Positions 37,879-49,600 of a DNA stretch of 64,000 nt are shown piece by piece. The stretch spans positions 14,577,501 through 14,641,500 of the forward strand of contig CM065399.1 of NCBI GenBank assembly GCA_033060915.1, given 5' to 3'. Source of the DNA: Euryodendron excelsum (taxonomy: Eukaryota > Streptophyta > Magnoliopsida > Ericales > Pentaphylacaceae). The stretch's first letter is position 1. Every line of letters begins with the position of its first letter. The position numbers and the translations under genes are program-made. A model generated the notes under the pieces. It worked only from the letters and a program-made list of their open reading frames with translations, did no database searches and had not been told where the DNA came from.

Positions 37879-38074
37879 TCCTCCTCCCTCTTCACTCTTC
37901 ACACCTCACCATGAAAATTGAAGGAAATACTTAAAACCCAAAAAGTGAAAATAGAAAATAAAAGCAAAAATCTCAATTGGTATAACAGTAATTCCAAAAT
38001 CACACACAGCTATTTAACCGATAACCACCCATCCTCCACATTTGCCATTTCCTGCATCTCCTTCTCTACCACCT

Positions 38075-38093
38075 TCTCTCTCTCTCTCTCTCT
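38075..38093. repeat. (CT)n tract in the SHMT leader
   Basis: Pyrimidine microsatellite ending about 12 bases before the SHMT ATG, a common feature of plant 5' UTRs. Confidence 0.9.
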
Positions 38094-38105
38094 ACATCTT
38101 CGACG

Positions 38106-41100
38106 ATGGAGCCCGTGAATTCGTGGGGCAACACCCCTTTGCAGACCGTGGACCCGGAGATCCACGACCTCATCGAGAAGGAGAAGCGGCGCCAGAGCCG
38201 GGGGATCGAGCTCATAGCCTCCGAGAACTTCACCTCCTTCGCCGTCATCGAGGCCCTCGGCAGCGCCCTCACCAACAAGTACTCCGAGGGCATGCCGGGC
38301 AACCGCTACTACGGCGGCAACGAGTTCATCGACGAGATCGAGAACCTCTGCCGCAGCCGCGCCCTCAAGGCCTATCGCCTCGACCCCACCAAGTGGGGGG
38401 TCAATGTGCAGCCTTACTCCGGTAGCCCGGCCAACTTCGCCGCCTACACGGCGGTGCTCAACCCCCATGATCGGATCATGGGGTTGGATTTGCCTTCTGG
38501 GGGTCACTTGACTCATGGGTATTACACCTCTGGTGGGAAGAAGATCTCGGCGACCTCGATTTACTTCGAGAGCTTGCCGTACAAAGTGGACTCCACCACT
38601 GGCTATATCGATTACGGCAAGTTGGAAGAAAAGGCAATGGATTTCAGACCCAAATTGATCATTTGCGGAGGGAGTGCGTACCCAAGGGATTGGGATTATG
38701 CGAGGCTTAGATCGGTTGCGGACAAGGTCGGCGCATTGTTGCTCTGCGACATGGCTCACATCAGCGGCCTTGTTGCTGCTCAGGTACTTTCGTTGTTGCC
38801 ACCATTCTCTTCTGTGCTTTATGAGTCTGGTTGGATCATTAACGAGGCTAAATTGTGGAGTTTTGATATGTGATTTCTATATTTCTCTTCCTGTTGTCAT
38901 GTGGGTGTAGTTGATTTGGTTCACTTGTGTAGATCTGTATTCAGGACTGTAACTGTTGGATTGGTTGACTGCTGCTCTGCTGCATTTGATTTCATTATCC
39001 TGTTATGTTTTCTTGATCTTTGTTATTGGATTTGTGTATAGAGTAACGCTAGGGACAGCTGCGGCTGTCGCACATGGCCAGTGGCTGTCTGACGCATCAG
39101 CTGGGCTCCACCAGCTGATGGTGGGGCCCAGCTAATGTGTGACAGCCGGGGCGGTCGCTAGCGTCAGCCTTTGTGTATATGTTTGTCATGTTGTTGATTT
39201 GTATTATTTGATTTCTACTAAAGTGGGGCTTGGGTTGTTTTGAGCAGGTTAAATGGCATAAGTTAGGATATATGCTTTGTTTGAATGAATTCTGCAGATT
39301 CCCATTTGGGTCTTATGAATGTCAGTTCTGTAGTTCTCTAACTTCTCTCTGTCTCTTTTTTTCTTTTCTTCCTTTTTTTATTTTGCTACTAATTTCACAG
39401 ATCAAGATCTGAGTTTCAAGTATTTTCAGTTTTTTTTTTTAAATTTCTTTCAACTTTCAGAATTGGGAAAATGACCGTTTCTGATTCAATTTGCTTGTTG
39501 GTATGTTTCACATTGATTGGATACAGGGTTACTATTGTACTAAACATTTGAATTCACGCGATTTGGAGTTTGTGATTGAATTGTTGCGTGGGATCATGAT
39601 ATATATAATTGTGATTGGTTGCTTTGTCTCTACGAGTCTGACTATATTGGAACATGTTCCTTATAGGATTGCAGAGCATAATTAATTTAATTTAAATCTC
39701 ATGTGAATCAGATATCAGCCTACTTCTATATATGGAAATTGGTTAGTAGCAGTTCCTAGATCTAGGATGGGTAACTATGAGATCTAGGGGACAGCATATA
39801 TGTGCGTACTTCATTTTTCAAAATGAAGTTATATTTTATTGCAATTTACTCACCTCATTTTTGTTTTTACTTTTGGAGTTGATGAGTTAAATACGTGCTT
39901 AATTAACAAACAACATTACTGGATTTCAGTGCTGATTAACCATTTCAATGCAAAATTATAAGACTTGCAATGTCCACATTTTCATCATTTCAGAGGGGGT
40001 GTGGGGGTGGTGTTTACCTTCTTTACTGCTGAGGTAGATCTTGTGGATCCAGGTGGTCTCTTGTAGTTGTTAACATTTTTTTGTTTTCTGTGTGTAGGAA
40101 GCTGCAGATCCCTTTCAGTATTGTGACATTGTCACAACCACAACCCACAAGAGCTTGAGGGGCCCTAGGGCTGGTATGATCTTCTACCGGAAGGGACCTA
40201 AACCAGCCAAGAAAGGCCAGCCAGAAGACGCAGTTTATGATTTTGAAGACAGGGTCAATTTTGCTGTTTTCCCCGCCCTCCAAGGTGGTCCCCACAATCA
40301 CCAGATTGGTGCTTTGGCTGTTGCTCTGAAACAGGCCATGTCTCCTGGGTTCAAGGCCTATGCTAAGCAAGTCAAGGCCAATGCAGTTGCCCTTGGAAAC
40401 TATTTGATGAGCAAAAGCTACAAGCTCGTCACTGGAGGAACTGAGAACCACCTGGTTCTATGGGATCTCCGCCCTCTAGGATTGACCGGTAAAAGGACTG
40501 AATTCATGCAGTTATTATGAGATCGCAGATTTTGATTTCTATTCGAGTAATCTAACTGTTTTTTGCTGTTGTTGCAGGCAATAAGGTTGAGAAGCTCTGT
40601 GACCTATGCAACATAACTGTGAACAAGAATGCTGTGTTCGGTGACAGTAGTGCGTTGGCCCCTGGAGGGGTTCGAATTGGTAAGAACTGTTATATGGAAT
40701 GATGAATACTCTGTTGACTTTAATTTGTCATTTATGGATAATAGATAAATACTGCATGGGAATTTGACATAAGAGTCTTTTAAAATAACTCCTAGAATAG
40801 GTGACCTTTACTGTTTACTACAGCATTCTCTCCCAAATAAATCAGGTACATTGGCAGGGACGAGAAGTGTGGATTTGAAAAAGTGCAGTTTTTAACTACT
40901 GAATGCTCAAATCCCTAACCGAGATAAATAAATAAGCAGGCAAAATGGTTCTTGCTTGTATCTGGCAAATTACAGGTCTAGTGACCCAGACAGATTTGGT
41001 GTGTTGCACATGTTTATTATATAGTGCAGTGAGACTTGATTGTTCCTGTGATTTGGTTTAAGTAGATCTCTTTTTCAGATTATTCAGAACATCCAAACTG

Positions 41101-41489
41101 TTATTTGTTTTCTAATGAAATATGAATCAGATAAAAAGTTGTCCAACGTTGTAGTTTGTGTTAATAGTGGCCCTCCTTTTTCTTCTTCTTTTTTGGATAT
41201 TTTTTTTTTTTATATGAATGAGTGATGAAAGTTTTTGTTCACAGGTACTCCAGCAATGACTTCCAGAGGGTTGGTCGAGAAGGACTTCGAGCAGATTGCG
41301 GAGTTCCTCCACCGTGCTGTGACTGTCACCTTAAAGATCCAAAAGGAGCATGGAAAGCTCTTGAAGGACTTTAACAAGGGTCTGGTGAACAACAAGGATG
41401 TTGAGCAACTCAAGGCTGACGTCGATAAGTTTGCATCTTCGTTTGAGATGCCCGGCTTCTTAATGTCCGAGATGAAGTACAAGGATTAG
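38106..41489 (+). CDS. SHMT: Serine hydroxymethyltransferase, cytosolic type
   Basis: Pyridoxal-phosphate enzyme that interconverts serine plus tetrahydrofolate with glycine plus methylene-tetrahydrofolate, the main entry to the one-carbon pool. Four exons: 38106-38783, 40098-40488, 40578-40679 and 41245-41489, all with GT-AG introns. They join in frame to 471 aa, the length of plant cytosolic isoforms. There is no N-terminal transit peptide: the protein starts [20 protein letters not shown], which argues against the mitochondrial or plastid forms. Landmarks: [42 protein letters not shown]; the cofactor-binding TTTTHK with K244; [20 protein letters not shown]; and GTPAMTSRG. Exon 1 is very GC-rich, the later exons are not. 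Intron 1 (1314 bp) holds a small foldback element. Confidence 0.98.
39041..39169. mobile_element. 129-bp foldback MITE in SHMT intron 1
   Basis: TTTGTGTATA is repeated directly outside the element (39031-39040 and 39170-39179), a 10-bp target duplication. The ends are imperfect inverted repeats (GAGTAACGCTAGGGACAGC against GGCTGACGCTAGCGACCGC read in reverse). At the centre CATCAGCTGG and CCAGCTGATG pair. It is GC-rich in an AT-rich intron. A 9-10-bp duplication suits the Mutator group. Confidence 0.8.
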
Positions 41490-41753
41490 GTTCAGAAGTA
41501 TTCGTGGTTTACTATTGGTCTCGTCCATCTCGTTCCGGTGTTTGATCATAAAATTTTCTCCTACTCGTGCAAGGAAGCAAAATAATGTTTCATCTATTCA
41601 CCCTTTGATTTTTTGCAGTGTTTGTAGAGGGCAGTAATTGGTTTTTGTTTTATCAAGAGTTGTGGTTGTTATCAAGTTATGAGTTTTTGAGACAAGCATC
41701 CTCTAAACAACTTGATGTCCTCCTACTGCTTTCATCTCATTTCTTTTAGTACT

Positions 41754-41759
41754 AATAAA
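41754..41759 (+). terminator. AATAAA polyadenylation signal of SHMT
   Basis: AATAAA 265 bases after the SHMT stop codon, in an AT-rich 3' region. Confidence 0.5.
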
Positions 41760-43200
41760 AAAATGAATTGCAATTCGTTAGATCTTCCTATTTTGTTCCC
41801 GTTTGCTTCTTTCATAGAGCTTTTTGCCAAGCTGTTCCGGATTTGCCTTTTTGACTTCTAAACCAATAAGTAATTTTTTTGGCCTTCTTTTTTTTCGTCT
41901 TATCTTAGCATATAAAAGCAAAAAAAGCCTTATAAGCAAAAAATGGCAACTTGAAAAAAATCTCAAAATAAACTTCTTCAAAACCCTTAATACTATGACA
42001 ATGATTTTCAAGCAATATTGCGTGTTGCAAAACATTTGATGATTGTATAAGGCCCAACTCTTCCTTTCCTTGTTTTGTAGTGAACAACATCTACTCTTTC
42101 CTCAACAAAAACAACGTGGCTGAAGTTTTTCAAAGTATTGAGAAATAAAGCAGAGAAAAATTTCCTTTCCCTTCCAACACCCACCCCTTCTCTCTTTGTG
42201 ATTTCCCAGTTTCTGTCCACATGATTCTTCAATTTTCATTCTCTTCCACTTGTTCTACATTCTCCCTATCCCCATAAAATCTGTAATTGCTTCTCTGTTT
42301 ATACATGCCTATGAATGTGTTATAAGAATGAGAGAAACAGCTTTGGAGATCATGGTAGCTTTTCAAGCTGGGATTGCTGTGTAGTGGTTGAGAGTCAACT
42401 AGGAGAGGTGGCTGCATGAAGATATGATAGTTGTTAGAGGTGCTGTTGGTGGTGGTTGTCGATGGTTTGATGGCAAAGACAGTGGTAGATGAAGATCATC
42501 ATATTTTGGAATTAACAAATTTTCAATCTGGGATTTGAGTTTCTCATCTTGTTTTGGAGGTTTGAACTATGTATGTCCCAAGTTAACAAAAACAAATGTG
42601 TATATATATATATATATGGATCCTGTTCATTTTCTTTTTCAGCACTCAAATTTTGTGCACATCAATCATGCAAAGAACCTGTGGAAACCAGGGGTTGAGA
42701 TTGGAGACAGGCCGGTGGTTACTATGTGCTGAAATATAAAGATTTTCTGAGCATTACATATCCTCAAGTATGTTTCAAGCAATCTGGATCCCTGTGTAGT
42801 TTATGAACTTTTCCACTCTTACCCTCAGGTCATGAATTCTTAACTTCCGATTCACCGTTGCTTTACAAGGAGAATTATACTTCCATCACTTCCAGTAAGG
42901 AGATCGCCGCCGCCATTATACGGGATAAATGGCTTCAGAGACGTACATCAGAGCACTGAGAGCCATATGGAATGCACAAACCAACCAATTCACACACAAC
43001 AGCTTCCACAGGGGCAAGTATACAAAACAGGCGGGGCAAAAAGAAAACAAGAGAAGAAAAAAATTGATCACAGTTTCAATGGCAGTCCTATAGTTATCTT
43101 TTAGAATACAACAGAATAATTTCAAGGTTTCGGAACCTTGGCTCGTTGCTGCTCTACTCAAATGAAGACCCTCCAGTGCATTAAAATCATGTGAGAAACT
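41760..43200. other. SHMT-RAD50 intergenic region, no clear gene
   Basis: The space between two convergent genes. It has a (TA)n run at 42599-42617. An acceptor-like TTTTTCAG at about 42643 is followed by a short open stretch ending at 42732 (NLWKPGVEIGDRPVVTMC); it could be an exon of a short transcript, but I recognise no family. The 42900-43200 part is probably RAD50 3' UTR on the minus strand. Confidence 0.4.
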
Positions 43201-45000
43201 TCAATCAAATATCTCCTGGGCTTCGATTATACTATGCTGACTGGAAAAGCGAGCTAGAATTTAGTGTATGTCGGGCAAAATATATTAAAAAGAGCAATTA
43301 TATACTTACTGGTCATCTTTTGTGACCCGGTAATATTTTTCTGCATGCTGGCGTTGACCAATAAGTTGAGCGAACCGCTCATCATGAGTAATTACTATCA
43401 GTTGGAAATTTTCCTGGCCTTTTCTATCCTCCATGATTCTGGAGAAGGTGGAGAATTAAAAAGAGTTAAATGAAAATCTTCTAACTCATAATATACTTCT
43501 CAAGTGATTGTTTGAATTTTTAATACCTCAAAAGAGCTGCAGCCAGACTCTCCGCATTGGGGCCATCCAAGTTGGTGGTTGGTTCATCAAGTGCTAGTAT
43601 TCCACAGTTGAGGCAAAAAGTCTCGGCTAATGCCAACCGTATAATCAGTGAAGCAAGGACCTGAAGCCAGACCACAGACCAGAAGATGTTTAGAAAATAA
43701 AATTAAAATGAGAGAGAAAAAAAAAAAAAATAAAAAAAAATGAAACAGAAGCACACTCCAGCATTTAGGGTATCTTGATAGATGGAGACAATGTTTCCAG
43801 ATGATAACTAACCTTTTGACCAGCACTACACCTTCCTCGCATTTCCAGCTCTGCATCACCAGTTTGCATTAGAACCTGCATAATACAACAGACATAGTAT
43901 AAAACTACTGGAAGAAAAAACTTATAAGAAGAACACAAAAATTTAAACCGGAGGAACCATATTACCCTATAGCTGTAAGATCGAGTCCCAGCACCTTCTG
44001 AATCTGAATGAATGCTTATATAATCTATATCCTGTCCCCTGTAAGTTTGCTGCCACAATTCCCTTATAATCTTGTTTATCTCTTCCATTTTCATTGAGTG
44101 GAAGCGCATGAGTGCTCTGAAAGAAAACAGACCAAAGGGAATAAAATTGAAACTCAGCATATGACAATAAAGGAAATGTGGGTTTTAACCTAATTTGGTC
44201 TAATGAGCTGACAATTGGTTTTAAGTTTCATCACTCCAGTGTGCACACCATGATGTCCATTAATTGATTTCTTTTACAGGTCATATTCATTTATTTCTTT
44301 AATTGATTCATGTGAAAACAACATACATTTTTAAAAATTAAATGCACAGCAGCACAAACATACATTTGATATGCAATATGAAGGAAGTGCACGAAACGCT
44401 GGATTTTAAAAATATCCAGTACTAATATTTTTATTATAAGTAATACTTTAGCCTACTATTAATTCCACACTGCAGCAAAAAAAAAAACAAAAAGACGAAT
44501 ATAAAAGATAAATGTGCAGCCAGCTCACTTGTCAAGAGCATTGTAATATCTGTCCAGGTCCTTGTTCGCCATCTCAGTTGTCTGTAGCAATAGTTTTTAA
44601 GTTAACCATACAATGAATAGTTTCAACAGAGTAGATAATCAAGTAATAAAAATAATGTTCCACCTTGAGCTGGATTAGCTGATCAAAGTACCGTTTGTCA
44701 ATGTCCTTGTACTGTGCTTGTTTAAGATCAACTTTATTCTTGGAAATATTGCTCTGATATACAGACATTGTACCATGGCACCTGTTTACCTGCAAAATAT
44801 AGCCACCTATCAATTCTCTCCTTGCATTAAAATGAAATGGCGCCTCTGGACATATTTGACATAACCAAAGAACAAACTAAATCAAACAACAGTAGGTTGG
44901 GTCAGTTTGGTTCTCGGGTTACCCCAGCTTCCCAGATACATTTAGAAAAAATATGCTCTAAATGGAATCTTGACTAAATTGTAATGCATATTGCACCTGT

Positions 45001-45034
<34 letters not shown>

Positions 45035-46569
45035 GCATATTGGAACGATAACATCCAAATCAACTCATTTCAACTCAACTCAAAAGTCCAAGAATCGAAC
45101 TCTGTAAGATGGCTGCATAGATACCTCATCTCACCTCAGCTCTTTACATAACCATTTCATTTTCAACCAAGGCAGTCATGTCAAAACATCTAACAATTAT
45201 AATTCCAATGAGACATGAAGATGAAACATTGAAGCCGAATAAACATTCCTGCTGCTCTCACCCTAGTAGAATTAACATCATGCTGACTTTCTAATCCAAT
45301 TATAGGAAAGAGGAAACTGACCAGGAGGCATTACTGAAATGCATAAGAACAAATTAATTAGAAATATTAGTTAAAGCAATTTCCACAGAATGATTCATAC
45401 CTCTGAAAGAAGTCTCTCTCTTTCTTGAGAGAACTTTTCAAGTTCAGCTTCAAAGGTGGAAACCCCACCAATCTTCAGTATTCTGTCTTCCAGTGATTCA
45501 ATCTCAAGAGTGAGCTCATCTACTTCAGCCTTTGTTTTCCTATAATTCAAGTTGTCCTCAATATTGCGTCTTAACTGATCTTGATTCCGCATTAAATCTT
45601 TACTTTTGTTTAGCTCAGACAAAATTTCCTGCTTCCTGATATCACAACTTTGAAGTTGAGATTCAGATAGAGTTTTTTTTTCTTGCAGCTCCTCCAGCCT
45701 CTCTCCTTTTCTCGAGTCATAGTACCTGGTACGATGAAAACTAATGATCAAGATCACTAATGAGATAACCATTTATATCATTCCTTGGTTTTCCACATAA
45801 CGTACTCTTTTATCTTAGAAGTCAATCTAAGCAGTGTCTCAACTTCCTGTTGATAATTTCTTCTAACATCAGCCTGTTCCTCATATTCACGATTAAGTTT
45901 GACTTTCAAATCATTGTAGTCACCAAGCAATTTTTCTCTCTCCTTGGATAAAGGGCCAAGAGCCTCTGCCAAATGCTGAAATTTTAAAGAGCACCAATGC
46001 ATGACGCATTACATAGTAAGTATAATACTCTAGACAATCAGTACAGGAAAAAATTGCAAAGATAAAAAGGTACAGCAATTTTTGGATCATCACCCCAGAA
46101 AGGAAAGGAATTTTAGATTAAACCACTATTAAATAAACACAAGAAGCATCAATAGAACAAAATTTTCCAAAATAGAAAACTGAAAAACAGAATTAAAATA
46201 TAAAGAAAGAGGTTGTAACTAACAAAGAAAAGAACAAATCAGATAATTTATGTTGAAATACATCTTTTGACATGGTCACTTTTGAAGGTTGCAACTGAGA
46301 TAAACCTTAAGAATCCGATTTAATTTCTCTCCTCTTTTCATCCTTCAGTGGGAAGTGGGAACTAAACCTCTACCAGAATGTACAACAACCATTGACTGAA
46401 CAATTCACCTAATTCATAAGTAGATAGACTATCCCAATGTGGATCAAATTCTGGAACAACACTCTCTCGAATAAATGGAAGCACTCTAGGAAACTTCATT
46501 ACATGGCTTCTTCGATGGTATGCCAACCACAATCAGCATTACCAAAAAAACAAAAACAAAAACAAAAAC

Positions 46570-46610
<41 letters not shown>

Positions 46611-49600
46611 CTATCTACAATTGCTTCCCTTTTATACAAGCATTGATAGATGTATCAGTAGTCAGTACTGATATCTAAATATTTATCAGGCATATCATGT
46701 TGTCTATTGAAAATTCATCAATTTTGTAAGTCTTGTTAATACATCTACAAAATTTGTGAAATGCTCATCTATGTATAAACATCTATCAATTACAATTTAA
46801 ACCATAAACTTTTACAAAAGAATACTTACATAAACAGGTTCATAATTGGGATTTTTTTTTTTAATTATCTAATTTAGAGGTCATGATATTTTGTGAGGCC
46901 AGCATTTGTGCTCTCTACCATGTTTTTCAATCTCATGGAGATGGCCAAGTCTCCAGCATGTAAAATGTCAACTTATATGAAAGTAATCATTTGCTTAAAT
47001 CTCTCAGCTTCAAATTATCAGTAGAGAATTCAAAAAATTGACGATGATTGAAGGAATCCAATTTATCGATTCACTGGGAACTTTTTAAGCTGAAAACGCA
47101 ATTTGTTTGACAATTTAGCATCTTAGTTGAGAATATAATATTGCAGCAATATCTGACATGTCAATCTTTGTTGTTTGCTATATATAGCAGTTTGACTATC
47201 CAATCCTGATGCCCAGAAAATGTAATGATATATCCTTTCAAGCAACAGCTACAAAGTTGACTTGTACCAGAATACGTGGCCCATTTTAAGATTTGTCCAC
47301 TAGAAACTTAATTCTTCTACAATTCTGCCTTTTCATTGCAGAACAAAATCCTGCACACACTTGCTGCCAATAATGACCATCCCAAAATATGCTTAGCTGT
47401 TCCATAGACAGAGCAGGGTTGCACATGAAATCAAATAGGAAATATAGTAGTGTCTTATCTATTAAGGATTCAGTATCTGTGAAAGGATTTATAGACCTAT
47501 ATGATTCCATGTAGAAATTGTTGAGAAAATGATACCACAAATTTATAGAAATATATTCTTATTTATGTAATCATCAAGCCACACAAACTATACGGATGTT
47601 CTTAGTTTTAAAGATGCAGATCCAATATATTTTAGCTTCACTGATTAACGATCAATCAAGGTATGATTAAGGAGTCATCCGTGCCATGTAAAGTCTGCAA
47701 ATACATCAAAGGGTCATAAGAGTTTATTAACAAGAAAATGATCCTTAAGCAAATACCTTCTCATCAAGATCAACTTGACTTTTCTCCTCTGCCAAACGAT
47801 CTAACTCCTCCTCTGCCTTTTTAACATCACGCAATGTATTAGCTGCTTTCACCTTCTCCTCTCTCAGAGTATGCCATCGTATCTGGATGTTTGACAGGTC
47901 ATTTTCCATGTACCTTTGTTCATCTCTGAACTTTTCCAGATCATTATGCAAACTATCCCTGGTTACAGTAGGAACACAGAATCAGAAAAAGGAGGTCAAT
48001 ATACATATAACAAAAGATATGATCAAGTTGCTGAATCAATATCTCACAAAGTTAGATAGTACCACAAACAACCACACAACTCTGAATCCACACACTAAAG
48101 AAAATTTAAAAATTCAGCTCACTGAGATTGAATCTGCACAGTCCTCTCTAGTCAATCAAGCAGGGAAAGCAAATAATTCAATGATAGGTATATAACAGCA
48201 GAAGAAGAATATTATATACTTCGTGCTCTGCAAAGTGTTTAGCTCTAACTGAATTTCCTCCATAGACTTCACAGCTTGCCCTCGAAAATCAAGCTTATAC
48301 TCCAAATCATCAACTTGCTTTTGCAGAGCTTGCGTTTCTTGGTAAAGCCTGTCAGCTGTTTCTACAGGTTGCACCAAGGCCTCAACCGAGTCCTTATCAG
48401 CTTTTATTTGAGCCAAAACACCCAACACCTGCAGGTTAAAACATTCTTTCAACTGTCAAAATCTAATAAACTTCATGTAAAACGGAAAATAAGTAAAGTG
48501 AAACACGCATTGGTTTGACCTTTGCAATACATGAAAGATACCAAAAGTAAAAAGGACAAAGAAGTAGATGATAGAAGAGGCCCAAGAGTTATCTTCCAAA
48601 TGAGCTCTGACGAATTTTAAATCATACATGACTGCTACATTTCAATAATAGTTTTAAGCTCCACATGAAAATGACTAGAATACACTTTTTTTGGGCCAGT
48701 AACTAGAATACACTCAACATAATAGCAATCAATTTTTGGGTATTCTACCTGGAAAAGAAAAAAAAAAAAACTAATTATAGTCAAAGCGAGCACAAGGCCA
48801 TAAAAAGTCGACTTCCAACACTTGCCAAAACCTCCAATAGAATTTTTCAGAAGATAGTGTGACTTGAAGACAGAAACCAAAGAAATTCCAGTTGAAGTGG
48901 AAACCTTTTGTCCTGATGCATAAGAGATAAAGCAATAAATAAAAAGACGGCCACAAGTCTCATTGGTACTATCATAAGGAGAACAAACACTGGCCAAGAG
49001 CATTTTGAGGTCTTCAAGTATTTGAAATCTCTCTAGTGTTGACCCAATAATGAGCCACTATAGAAGAGAAAGCCTTTAACTTAGGAGGAGTCGCCTTTCA
49101 AATTGATTGCACTAAAAAGGAAGTTGGGACATTATCTTCTCTCAAAAGAAAGCTAAAGAAAGAGTTCCATTGAAGAAACTGCTAATACTCAGATTCAAAC
49201 ATCATCCAAGCTAAATAGAGAAACATAGACATCTGCAAGATGGAAAATATAGAAACTAGTTCCCCAATTTCTTTGACATTGCAGTTTCTAGCAAACTAAA
49301 AGTTCCTTGAACAGACGCATTAGATTTAGCCATAAAATCAATAATAGGGGCCGCCACTGGACATTATGGATAGCCATGGACATGAACTCATAAAAGAATA
49401 CATACCCACCCATCAGTTCATCACCAAATATGTATGTAGACGGATGGAGAAACCAAGATAAACCTCGGAAATGCCATCTAAGGGCAAAGGGCTACCCCTT
49501 GCCAGCGACATCAGTATCTCCAACCATTTGCATGAAGACCATGTCAGAGGCACTTCAGAAAAGAGAAAAAAAGGCAGGCCACAGGGACCGGGGAGGAGTG

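Larger units (their letters stand above)
36094..38105. other. intergenic DNA and SHMT upstream region
   Basis: No gene. A motif TTTATAAAT(G/A)CA...CAAACTCT(C/T)CCGATG is present twice in direct orientation (about 36182-36255 and 36389-36459). The last few hundred bases should contain the SHMT promoter. An ACCAACC motif at 37872-37878 fits the AC-element consensus of phenylpropanoid MYB factors. No firm TATA box could be assigned. Confidence 0.45.

Noticed and set aside
20901..38105. Shared bidirectional promoter for SAHH and SHMT
   Set aside because: The genes diverge but are 17 kb apart, far beyond a shared promoter; each has its own leader sequence.
38010..38759. 249-codon minus-strand open frame opposite SHMT exon 1
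   Set aside because: Antisense of a GC-rich exon with few stop codons by composition; no independent evidence.
40023..40451. Minus-strand open frame opposite SHMT exon 2
   Set aside because: Covers an intron-exon boundary of SHMT and lacks any domain.
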